From assembly GCA_937919795.1 (NCBI GenBank), contig CALFOA010000200.1, positions 1 through 7,434 on the forward strand: a DNA stretch of 7,434 nucleotides, read 5' to 3'. Both the position numbers and the translations under genes were made by a program. This document shows, in pieces, positions 1 through 5,279 of this stretch. Position 1 is the stretch's first letter; each line of letters opens with the position of its first letter. Source of the DNA: an uncultured Neisseria sp. (lineage in GTDB: Bacteria > Pseudomonadota > Gammaproteobacteria > Burkholderiales > Neisseriaceae). The notes beneath the pieces were generated by a model that saw only the letters and a list, made by a program, of their open reading frames with translations, did not search any database and was not told where the DNA came from.

Positions 1-27
1 GAGTTCAGACGTGTGCTCTTCCGATCT
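1..27 (+). other. Illumina TruSeq read-2 adapter remnant (not genomic)
   Basis: The first 27 bases, from GAGTTCAGACGTG to CTCTTCCGATCT, match the 3' part of the standard Illumina TruSeq read-2 adapter. This is sequencing-library DNA left at a contig end, so genomic sequence begins at about base 28. Only 11 genomic bases separate it from the stop codon of the first gene. The match is from memory of the adapter sequence, but it is full length and exact. Confidence 0.96.
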
Positions 28-38
28 GTTTAGCCCGC

Positions 39-314
39 TTAATCATCGATTTCGGATTTTACCGGCTTACCAGTTTTGGTATCAAAATAGATTTCCACCC
101 GCTGCCCTGCTTTGTTTTTACCGTAGATTTCATAACAGTTACCACTGGTTTTCTTGAAATTACGGATTTGATAACCTTGTGCTTTCAATTGTTCTTGGAA
201 CTTCGCTGCCGGAATTTGTTCCGCTTCTGGATGTTTTTCACATTGAGTGGCAGCAAAAGCGGGAACAGTAGCAACGACAGCGATCAGGGCGAAAAGGGAT
301 TTTTTGTTCAACAT
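39..314 (-). CDS. Small secreted PepSY-like domain protein
   Basis: A 91-residue exported protein. Residues 1-21 form a typical signal peptide: MLNKK, then a hydrophobic stretch, then a VPAFA|A cleavage site. The mature part of about 70 residues fits one PepSY-type domain (PepSY_2-like): a helix at about 35-47 (IPAAKFQEQLKAQGY), strands around YQIRNFKK and CYEIYGKN, then VEIYFDTKTGKPVKSE, the usual 'YFDPKTGK' ending of the fold. Two cysteines (C25, C60) could form a periplasmic disulfide. The start is supported by AGGAGA six bases upstream (321-326). PepSY proteins are often small periplasmic partners of envelope-sensing two-component systems or protease inhibitors; which applies here cannot be read from sequence. 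The promoter carries the same PmrA-box-like element as eptA, so an envelope-stress role is inferred. The gene is intact despite the adapter junction 11 bases after its stop. Confidence 0.85.
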   Translation of the reverse strand: MLNKKSLFALIAVVATVPAFAATQCEKHPEAEQIPAAKFQEQLKAQGYQIRNFKKTSGNCYEIYGKNKAGQRVEIYFDTKTGKPVKSEIDD

Positions 315-374
315 GGTAACTCTCCTAAGAATAATCTGTCAGCCTTGTTGTAAGACTGTGAGTCTATTAAAACA

Positions 375-400
375 AAGCAAGCTTAAAGTAAACTTAAAAC
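375..400 (-). repeat. 26-bp element shared with the eptA promoter (copy 1)
   Basis: On the minus strand this reads GTTTTAAGTTT, three variable bases, then TTAAGCTTGCTT. It matches 5215-5240 on the plus strand at 23 of 26 positions; only the three central bases differ. The conserved block extends beyond the two hexamers of the PmrA-like box by 7 bases on the gene side (CTTGCTT), so the similarity is longer than the box alone. Confidence 0.8.
382..398 (-). promoter_or_regulatory. PmrA-box-like direct repeat upstream of the PepSY gene
   Basis: Read on the minus strand this is TTTAAG-TTTAC-TTTAAG, two identical hexamers 11 bp apart. It fits exactly the enterobacterial PmrA consensus YTTAAK-N5-YTTAAK, known for OmpR-family response regulators. 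It ends 67 nt before the PepSY start codon. A weak extended match follows: TTTACT (392-387), 17 nt, then TAATAG (369-364), which could be -35/-10. A near copy lies upstream of eptA in the same orientation relative to its gene. Actual binding by a PmrA or MisR homologue is inference. Confidence 0.6.
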
Positions 401-430
401 ACTTTGTCAGATAAGCATACTCTAGCATCC

Positions 431-462
431 AAAATAAAACCGCCGATTTCAATCGGCGGTTT
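431..462 (-). terminator. Rho-independent terminator of the prpF-tct operon
   Basis: AAACCGCCGATT (437-448) and AATCGGCGGTTT (451-462) are perfect 12-bp inverted arms separated by 2 bases, so the real loop is probably 4-6 nt. On the minus strand the GC-rich stem is followed by TTTTATTTT (439-431). It lies 25 bases past the tctAB stop codon, the expected place for the operon terminator. Confidence 0.9.
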
Positions 463-487
463 AGGGGAGCAATGGGTGTTATCTCAA

Positions 488-2473
488 TCAACCCATGAAA
501 ATTTGCAAATAGCCTACCGGCAATACCATATGAGCCAAGCTTTCCATCGCCCAAATAGAAGCAGTGATACCGGCAGTATAAATCACTGCATTTACCGGTT
601 TCATACGTGCGACTGCCAACAAGAAAACAAGAGCAAAAATTGCCGTAGCTGCCAGCATACCAATAGCAAAGACTGACCAAATAAAGAACAATACCCACGC
701 GGTTGAAACGGCTACTGTCACCAAGGTATGCCGCCATTTGGTAATGGTTTCCTCCGTATCCGGCGCTGCTTTGAGTTTTTTGATATCTAACATAATCGCC
801 AACAAGGCAATAGCAATACCGACGACGCCCACCGTTTTGGGGAACAAGCCGCCATTGCCTGAATATCCGGTTGCCAGAGCAAGCCACAGGATAAAGAACC
901 CTAAGAATACCAACGAAGTAACCAAGCGAACTTTATTTGTGGCCTCTTTACCATCAGCCTCAGCAATCGCAGCTTGTGCTTGAGCATCGTCACCTTTTCT
1001 CTTTTTCAGATGACTTTGGATCAGAGGTAACACCACCGCAGCCACCAAGATGAAAATCACCACCATCACAAAAGGACGGGTCATCCATTGAGTGGGCTCA
1101 TACACCTTAACAGTCAAGAAGAAATAACGCTCAAGCGGTTCAGCCAATACGAAGGCGATCAAGAATGGTGCGCGGGGAATGTCGCAAGCCTTACACAACC
1201 AACCAATCAGACCAAAAAACAGCATCATATAGAAGGTATTCAGGTCAATCGGGCCTTGGAAACCGCTCATAAACAAAATGGGAATCAGTGCGGCAGCCAA
1301 AATCGGGAAAGGTACAAAAGACAAGCGAGCCAACGGGCGCGCCAAGGCAAATGACAACACTGCACCGGCAATACTGGCTAAGGCAAAAGCCCACACGATA
1401 AAGTACACCAAATCAAGGTGCTTGGTCATCATGGCAGGGCCGGGTTGAATACCAAACACCAGCAATACGCCCAACAACAGGGCGAAAGGGGCCGCGCCGG
1501 GTACGCCGAAAATCAAGGTTGGAATCAATGCACCAGATTCAATACCGTTACTGGCGGCAGACGGCGCAATCACACCGCGTACATCGCCTTCACCAAACTG
1601 GGAATCGCCCTTACGAGAAGCAAACGCTTGAGCTTGGCCGTAAGACAACCACGCACCGGCGGTTGAGCCTACACCCGGCAAGAATCCTACTGCGGTGCCT
1701 ACGATAGAACCTCGTAACACATCAAAAGGATAACGCAAAATATCACGGAAACCTTTTCTCCAGCCTGCACCCAAATCTACTTTTTGGTTGGAAATAGCGG
1801 TTTTATGAGCAATCAAGCTAATCATCTCAGCCAAACCAAAAATACCCAAAGCCACTACCACCAAATTCAAGCCATCGCTCAGCGATTCCATGCCAAAAGT
1901 AAAGCGGTATTCCGCACTAATCGGCGATACGCCCACAAAACCAAGTGCTAAGCCAAACAAGGCTACCATCAACCCTTTGGTCATATTGCCTTTTGACAGC
2001 ATGGCAGTCAAAAATACACCGGCAACAATCAGCGAGAAAATTTCAGGCGAGCCAAATGAAGTCACAATCGGTTTGGCAATCGGAACCACCAAAGTCAGTG
2101 CTACAATGCCGAACAAACCACCGATGGTGGAAGCAATGAAGCTGGCACTTAACGCCCTCGCCCCCTCGCCTTTTTGCGCCATCTTATAGCCGTCCAGCAA
2201 GAACACTGATGCCGATGCCGACCCCGGTATCCCGAGCACCACCGAGGTAATGACATCCGAGGTATGTACCACCGCTACCGCACCAATAATCATGGCAATC
2301 GCCTGATTAGGCTCCAACATAAAGATAAAAGGCATCAATACGGCTACAGCACCGGTACCGCCCAATCCCGGGATAACACCAATGATGATCCCAATCACCA
2401 CACCGGCCAACAAAAACAACAGTACTGTCGGATCGGCAAGCTGTCCTAAAGCAGAAATAATTATATCCATCAT
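488..2473 (-). CDS. Fused TctA-TctB permease of a tripartite tricarboxylate transporter
   Basis: A 661-residue inner-membrane protein, about 160 longer than a usual TctA (about 500). Residues 1 to about 487 are TctA (DUF112), with its hallmark repeats: GVIPGLGGTGA (32-42), GIPGSASASVFLLDGYKMA (81-99), GFLPGVGSTAGAWLSYGQ (263-280) and the APSAASNGIESGALIPTL block with IFGVPG (303-326). A charged linker follows (about 488-515: KKRKGDD, EADGKEATNK). Residues about 516-661 contain four or five hydrophobic helices, with LFPKTVGVVGIAIALLAIML resembling the TctB family. Large and small permease subunits thus appear joined in one chain. TTT systems are secondary transporters that take substrate from a periplasmic binding protein, here the upstream tctC product. 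The start is set by AGGAG (2485-2481) before ATG-ATG; a longer reading to 2512 has no such site. The gap to tctC is 10 nt, and the tctC stop TAG overlaps this ribosome site, implying translational coupling. The substrate is unknown, though an unsaturated di- or tricarboxylate is likely given prpF. Confidence 0.9.
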   Translation of the reverse strand: MMDIIISALGQLADPTVLLFLLAGVVIGIIIGVIPGLGGTGAVAVLMPFIFMLEPNQAIAMIIGAVAVVHTSDVITSVVLGIPGSASASVFLLDGYKMAQKGEGARALSASFIASTIGGLFGIVALTLVVPIAKPIVTSFGSPEIFSLIVAGVFLTAMLSKGNMTKGLMVALFGLALGFVGVSPISAEYRFTFGMESLSDGLNLVVVALGIFGLAEMISLIAHKTAISNQKVDLGAGWRKGFRDILRYPFDVLRGSIVGTAVGFLPGVGSTAGAWLSYGQAQAFASRKGDSQFGEGDVRGVIAPSAASNGIESGALIPTLIFGVPGAAPFALLLGVLLVFGIQPGPAMMTKHLDLVYFIVWAFALASIAGAVLSFALARPLARLSFVPFPILAAALIPILFMSGFQGPIDLNTFYMMLFFGLIGWLCKACDIPRAPFLIAFVLAEPLERYFFLTVKVYEPTQWMTRPFVMVVIFILVAAVVLPLIQSHLKKRKGDDAQAQAAIAEADGKEATNKVRLVTSLVFLGFFILWLALATGYSGNGGLFPKTVGVVGIAIALLAIMLDIKKLKAAPDTEETITKWRHTLVTVAVSTAWVLFFIWSVFAIGMLAATAIFALVFLLAVARMKPVNAVIYTAGITASIWAMESLAHMVLPVGYLQIFMG

Positions 2474-2480
2474 TGCTCTT

Positions 2481-2485
2481 CTCCT
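2481..2485 (-). promoter_or_regulatory. Ribosome binding site deciding the tctAB start
   Basis: The minus strand reads TAGGAG, where TAG is the tctC stop and AGGAG is the Shine-Dalgarno site, seven bases before ATG at 2473. This favours the start at 2473 over the upstream in-frame ATG at 2512 and suggests coupled translation of tctC and tctAB. Confidence 0.8.
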
Positions 2486-3614
2486 AGTGAATGGCTGTGC
2501 CGTATTTCTCAAGTAACAATTTGGCGATAAAGTCCATGGTTTCAGGATCGACCTTCAAAGCTTTATTAAAGTCTGCTTTGGCTTCTTTGCCTGAAATCAA
2601 TTGATAACCACCAAGGGCTTCTTTGGCTTTTTTCATAAAGGCTTCATCGGCATTGAGTTGTTTGACCATGGCATCATATTTATCGATTACCGCAGGATCG
2701 GTGCCTTCATTTGCCCATAATCCTTTTTGATAATATAAGCCGGTTGCCACAAAGGCTTGGAACGCTTGATAGGCCTTTCTTTGATGGTCGGTCTTGCCAC
2801 CGATTTGTTGATAAAGCTCTTCAAAAGTCGGAATATCCGGCAAGTTCGGATCACGCTCAATCTTACCATTCACCGGAATACCCATGCTGAACAGTGGCAC
2901 GACCTCGCCTGTTTTCACATTGTCGGCGAGCTGTGAAAGATAGGTTGAGGTGGTCTGGAAGTCCAGAGCCGTTTCGCCGCGCAATACTGCCAAGCGAGTG
3001 GGGCCGCGTCCTTCAAAACCAAATACGCCTCTATTGGGCACACCCAATGCTTCCAGGGCAAGCAAGGCGATCAAATCCAGCCCTGAAGCACTCATGCCAC
3101 CATAGAGCCACTCTTCTTTGGCATTTTTCAAGTCGTTGATGTTTTTAATGCCAGTTTTATTACCATTGGTCCATACCACACCGCCGGTACCATTGAACGC
3201 CAAAGGTTCCATTTTGGCAAAATCAAACTGAACTGCTTTGTGATCCAACATATCTTGAAAATAAGTGGTGGCAGAGCCAACCATCACATATTGGCCGTTG
3301 GTAACACCACTTTTCACAAAAGCATTGGTACCGGTAATGGTTTCACCGCCCGGCACGTTAACCACTTGATAACGTCTCACATCAGGATTGATGTCGGCAA
3401 ACGCTTGGGTGATGAATCGAGCCCAAGTATCGGTACCACCGCCGGAACCGTAAGGCACCATCACATCCACAACCCCTTCGCCCGTCGGCTTGTAGTTGGA
3501 TTGCGGCGGCGCACAGGCTACTACACCCATTACCGTTGTTAACGCCAGTGCTTTCAAGAGACGGCGGGCGCTAAACTTGCTTTTGGGCTTGTTCTGATTA
3601 GAAAGGCTCATCAT
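2484..3614 (-). CDS. TctC/Bug-family substrate-binding lipoprotein
   Basis: A 376-residue extracytoplasmic binding protein of the TctC (Bug) family, the solute receptor of the tripartite transporter. The N terminus has a basic region with SARRLLK, a hydrophobic stretch LALTTVMG, then VVAC; C34 fits a lipobox, so it is probably a membrane-anchored lipoprotein. Family motifs include DVMVPYGSGGGTDTWARFI, the equivalent of 'VPFAPGGGTD' that lines the carboxylate site, then VNVPGG, GQYVMVGSATTY, YGGMSASGLDLIALLALEAL, and GRGPTRLAVLRGETALDF. It is some 50 residues longer than typical Bug proteins (about 300-325), partly from the N-terminal lead and the C-terminal region (about 290-376). GGAGGT six bases upstream sets the start. 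The ATG overlaps the prpF stop in ATGA, indicating tight coupling. The ligand cannot be named from sequence. Confidence 0.9.
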   Translation of the reverse strand: MMSLSNQNKPKSKFSARRLLKALALTTVMGVVACAPPQSNYKPTGEGVVDVMVPYGSGGGTDTWARFITQAFADINPDVRRYQVVNVPGGETITGTNAFVKSGVTNGQYVMVGSATTYFQDMLDHKAVQFDFAKMEPLAFNGTGGVVWTNGNKTGIKNINDLKNAKEEWLYGGMSASGLDLIALLALEALGVPNRGVFGFEGRGPTRLAVLRGETALDFQTTSTYLSQLADNVKTGEVVPLFSMGIPVNGKIERDPNLPDIPTFEELYQQIGGKTDHQRKAYQAFQAFVATGLYYQKGLWANEGTDPAVIDKYDAMVKQLNADEAFMKKAKEALGGYQLISGKEAKADFNKALKVDPETMDFIAKLLLEKYGTAIH

Positions 3615-4711
3615 TTCGCTACCTCCGTAGGCAAAGGGCTTAAAGGCACATGAATGACTGTTTGCGCAATGGTGCGGCAAGTACGGGAAATCCCCACCAC
3701 CGGCAGGTTATTGAGATCGGTTGCAAAAGTATTCAGAATACCGGACGGCGTATCGAGGTTCACTCCAGCCTGCGTGGTTTTTCCCAATGCTTTAGCAATC
3801 GTAGTGTCGGCATAACGGGCGGCCAAAGTTAAACCGACCGAACCGGTTACCGGCATAGCCGGGTGGCATTTGCCCATTGAAAGCATTTGTACGCGCAGAT
3901 CTGCACCTTTAACATCGGTTTTACCGACCACACCCAATTTAGGAATCGCACGAGCAGCCGCTTCCGGCGTATCGGCCAGCCCCATCAGAACTGCACCTTG
4001 GCGTCTGATGTTATCTAACAGATCAAGCTGAGCATCGATCACATTGGTCCACTCGTCCCGGCTATGATTCTCCAGCCCCAATGCCGCGGCCTCTAGATAA
4101 ACACACGGCGCGCCAGCATCAACCAAAGTGACCGGATAACGGGTACCGTCCACCACAATATCGGTGCACTCTGCACCGGCAGGAAACAGTTTGCCGGTGG
4201 TTTTACCAGCCGGATCTTCAAAACCCACATTCACCAGAATACCCGGATAAACGCTGCCCACCATTTCGCTATTGGCTTCCGGCAATTTGCCGTTTGGCGT
4301 AGCGATTTGTTGCACAATGGCCTGGCCAGTGTTTTCGTTGTAAACCCGTACAGTGGTGGTACCATCTTGCGGTGTAACCCAACCTTTTTCAATGGCGTAT
4401 AGCGCCACTACTGCCGAGCAGTTACCGCAGTTACTTCCCCAATCAACCACCGGCTCTTCAATGCCGACTTGGGCAAACAGATAATTCACGTCAAAGGCAT
4501 CGCCTTCATAAGGACTTAAAATCACCGCTTTACTGGTGGTGGAAGTGCCACCGCCAACCCCGTCTAACTGTCTTTCATCCGGGCTGCCAAACGCTCGCAA
4601 TAAAATATCGTCGATACGCATAGCGTCTTGCTCAAGCTCATGGCGCTCAAAAACCCAACATTTGCTCGTACCGCCACGCATCCAAGTGGCTTTTATTTGT
4701 AAATCTCGCAT
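3611..4711 (-). CDS. PrpF-family isomerase (2-methylaconitate/4-oxalomesaconate isomerase type)
   Basis: A 366-residue cytosolic protein of the PrpF family (diaminopimelate-epimerase-like fold), close to the usual length. Family signatures are MRGGTSK (11-17), GVGGGTSTTSK (51-61), NCGNCSAVVA (94-103), VDAGAPCVYL and MGKCHPAMPVTGSVGLT. K61 and C95 are 34 residues apart, the same spacing as the catalytic Lys/Cys pair reported for PrpF (K73/C107) and LigU (K66/C100), so the proton-shuttling pair appears intact. The family moves double bonds or changes cis/trans geometry in unsaturated tricarboxylates. Methylcitrate-cycle PrpF acts on 2-methylaconitate; LigU/GalD relatives act on 4-oxalomesaconate. 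No prpB, prpC or acnD is visible nearby. The partner is a TTT transporter, so it may process the imported acid; the gene symbol is withheld for that reason. AGGAAG five bases before ATG supports the start. Confidence 0.88.
   Translation of the reverse strand: MRDLQIKATWMRGGTSKCWVFERHELEQDAMRIDDILLRAFGSPDERQLDGVGGGTSTTSKAVILSPYEGDAFDVNYLFAQVGIEEPVVDWGSNCGNCSAVVALYAIEKGWVTPQDGTTTVRVYNENTGQAIVQQIATPNGKLPEANSEMVGSVYPGILVNVGFEDPAGKTTGKLFPAGAECTDIVVDGTRYPVTLVDAGAPCVYLEAAALGLENHSRDEWTNVIDAQLDLLDNIRRQGAVLMGLADTPEAAARAIPKLGVVGKTDVKGADLRVQMLSMGKCHPAMPVTGSVGLTLAARYADTTIAKALGKTTQAGVNLDTPSGILNTFATDLNNLPVVGISRTCRTIAQTVIHVPLSPLPTEVAK
3621..3626 (-). promoter_or_regulatory. Ribosome binding site deciding the tctC start
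   Basis: GGAGGT on the minus strand, inside the prpF 3' end, lies six bases before ATG-ATG (3614). It selects the 376-residue form, which gives a normal lipoprotein signal, over the longer in-frame reading that begins at 3680 inside prpF. Confidence 0.8.
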
Positions 4712-4720
4712 CGTATCTTC

Positions 4721-4924
4721 CTAGTTAAAAAAATGACAAAATGGGGACGCCACTCCTAAACGATATTCATTAGCATTATATTGATTGATTGAGAGGTCTA
4801 AATTTTTTTGGCCAGAAGAAACGGCCAAACCTTGCACATTGAGAGAAATTAAAAAAGAAGGGGAAGCAAGCACTGTCTTGCTATGTGGAGACGTAACTAA
4901 TTGAGACTGGTGGGAATATTCCAT
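4721..4924 (-). CDS. Hypothetical 67-residue small ORF preceding prpF
   Basis: I do not recognise this protein. It has no clear signal peptide, membrane helix or known motif; it is rich in Ser, Leu and Asn (MEYSHQSQLVTS..., ending ASPFCHFFN). Two things favour translation. AAAGGA lies five bases before its ATG (4935-4930). Its TAG stop (4723-4721) overlaps the prpF ribosome site AGGAAG, the same stop/Shine-Dalgarno arrangement seen between tctC and tctAB. It may be a real small protein, a leader coupling translation to prpF, or a chance ORF in the 5' leader. An inverted repeat TTTGGCC/GGCCAAA (4807-4813, 4823-4829) lies inside it, but no T-tract follows on the minus strand. Confidence 0.4.
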   Translation of the reverse strand: MEYSHQSQLVTSPHSKTVLASPSFLISLNVQGLAVSSGQKNLDLSINQYNANEYRLGVASPFCHFFN

Positions 4925-4982
4925 AAATTTCCTTTGTATATGATTGTAAAATCACTGTTATTTATGTGTTAACAAAATTTAA

Positions 4983-5018
4983 AATCGATTATTTTTTACA
5001 AAATTTTTTTAATCGATT
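4983..5018. promoter_or_regulatory. Candidate operator: inverted ATCGATT pair upstream of the prpF operon
   Basis: AATCGATTA (4983-4991) and TAATCGATT (5010-5018) form a perfect 9-bp inverted repeat with 18 bases between, centre to centre 27 bp. Each half also contains the palindrome AATCGATT. Both are preceded by ACAAAATTT (4972-4980, 4998-5006), making an imperfect direct repeat as well. The position, 59-94 nt upstream of the small ORF start, suits an operator for a local regulator of the transport operon. No regulator gene is in the window, so this is inference from symmetry and place. Confidence 0.4.
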
Positions 5019-5168
5019 GTTTATAATAACAAATTTTTTACAACAAGCACAAGCATATCAGCATTACGTTTTTTAACTTTTTGAGCCATTGAGCGAGAGC
5101 TTGAAGAGAAACTCAAAAATGAGCTAAATGCTTTATCACACAGAATACCAAGTAACCTTAAAGTATTT

Positions 5169-5181
5169 TTCAGACAGGCAT
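5169..5181 (-). other. DNA uptake sequence (TG-wad dialect)
   Basis: ATGCCTGTCTGAA on the minus strand. It contains the full 12-mer TGCCTGTCTGAA. This is a solitary copy in the intergenic region, not part of a hairpin. DUS motifs bind ComP on type IV pili and bias natural transformation to kin DNA in Neisseriaceae. Confidence 0.9.
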
Positions 5182-5214
5182 ACAGCATCGTCTATCATTC
5201 CCCCATCCAAACCC

Positions 5215-5240
5215 GTTTTAAGTTTGAATTAAGCTTGCTT
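5215..5240 (+). repeat. 26-bp element shared with the PepSY promoter (copy 2)
   Basis: GTTTTAAGTTT, then GAA, then TTAAGCTTGCTT. It matches the minus strand at 400-375 at 23 of 26 bases. In both places it points toward the downstream gene, which argues for a shared promoter element rather than a random repeat. Confidence 0.8.
5217..5233 (+). promoter_or_regulatory. PmrA-box-like direct repeat upstream of eptA
   Basis: TTTAAG-TTTGA-ATTAAG. The first hexamer fits the PmrA half-site YTTAAK, and the second differs only by A at its first base. The box ends 46 nt before the eptA ATG. A possible -10, CATTAT (5254-5259), would place the second half-site over the -35 region, the usual arrangement for PmrA-type activators. 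eptA (pmrC) is the classical PmrA target in enterobacteria, which adds weight. The identity of the regulator is inferred. Confidence 0.6.
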
Positions 5241-5279
5241 GCTTAAACTTGGCCATTATTAAAACTACGTGCCTTGTTT

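Larger units (their letters stand above)
4925..5279. other. AT-rich divergent intergenic region between the prpF operon and eptA
   Basis: This 355-base stretch has no convincing gene. The left part (4925-5040) is very AT-rich and must contain the promoter of the leftward prpF operon; no single -35/-10 pair is convincing. It contains the ATCGATT repeat pair. The middle (5041-5168) shows only a weak 8-bp inverted repeat TTTTTGAG/CTCAAAAA with a 26-base spacer. The right part has a DUS (5169-5181) and the eptA promoter with its PmrA-like box (5217-5233). Confidence 0.75.

Noticed and set aside
1..27. A GTCTGAA-like uptake-sequence core on the reverse strand of the left edge
   Set aside because: The complement of the adapter contains CGTCTGAA by chance. 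It is library DNA, not a genomic DUS.
404..420. Degenerate DUS (GTCAGATAAGCA, 9 of 12 matches) beside the PepSY promoter
   Set aside because: Three mismatches, including in the core, mean uptake activity is unlikely. It could be a decayed copy, but chance similarity is not excluded.
339..887. Long minus-strand reading frame overlapping tctAB in another frame, and similar plus-strand frames through 738-2449
   Set aside because: These are out-of-frame shadows of tctAB. They lack family signatures, and the tctAB frame carries all the TctA motifs.
2474..2512. N-terminal extension of tctAB to the ATG at 2512
   Set aside because: It would overlap tctC, lacks a ribosome site, and adds a polar stretch not expected before the first TctA helix.
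4807..4829. Hairpin TTTGGCC/GGCCAAA inside the small ORF as a terminator or attenuator
   Set aside because: On the minus strand the stem is followed by A residues, not a T-tract, and it has only 7 bp with a 9-base loop.
5078..5119. Inverted repeat TTTTTGAG/CTCAAAAA in the divergent region
   Set aside because: Eight AT-rich base pairs with a 26-base spacer are expected by chance in such DNA.
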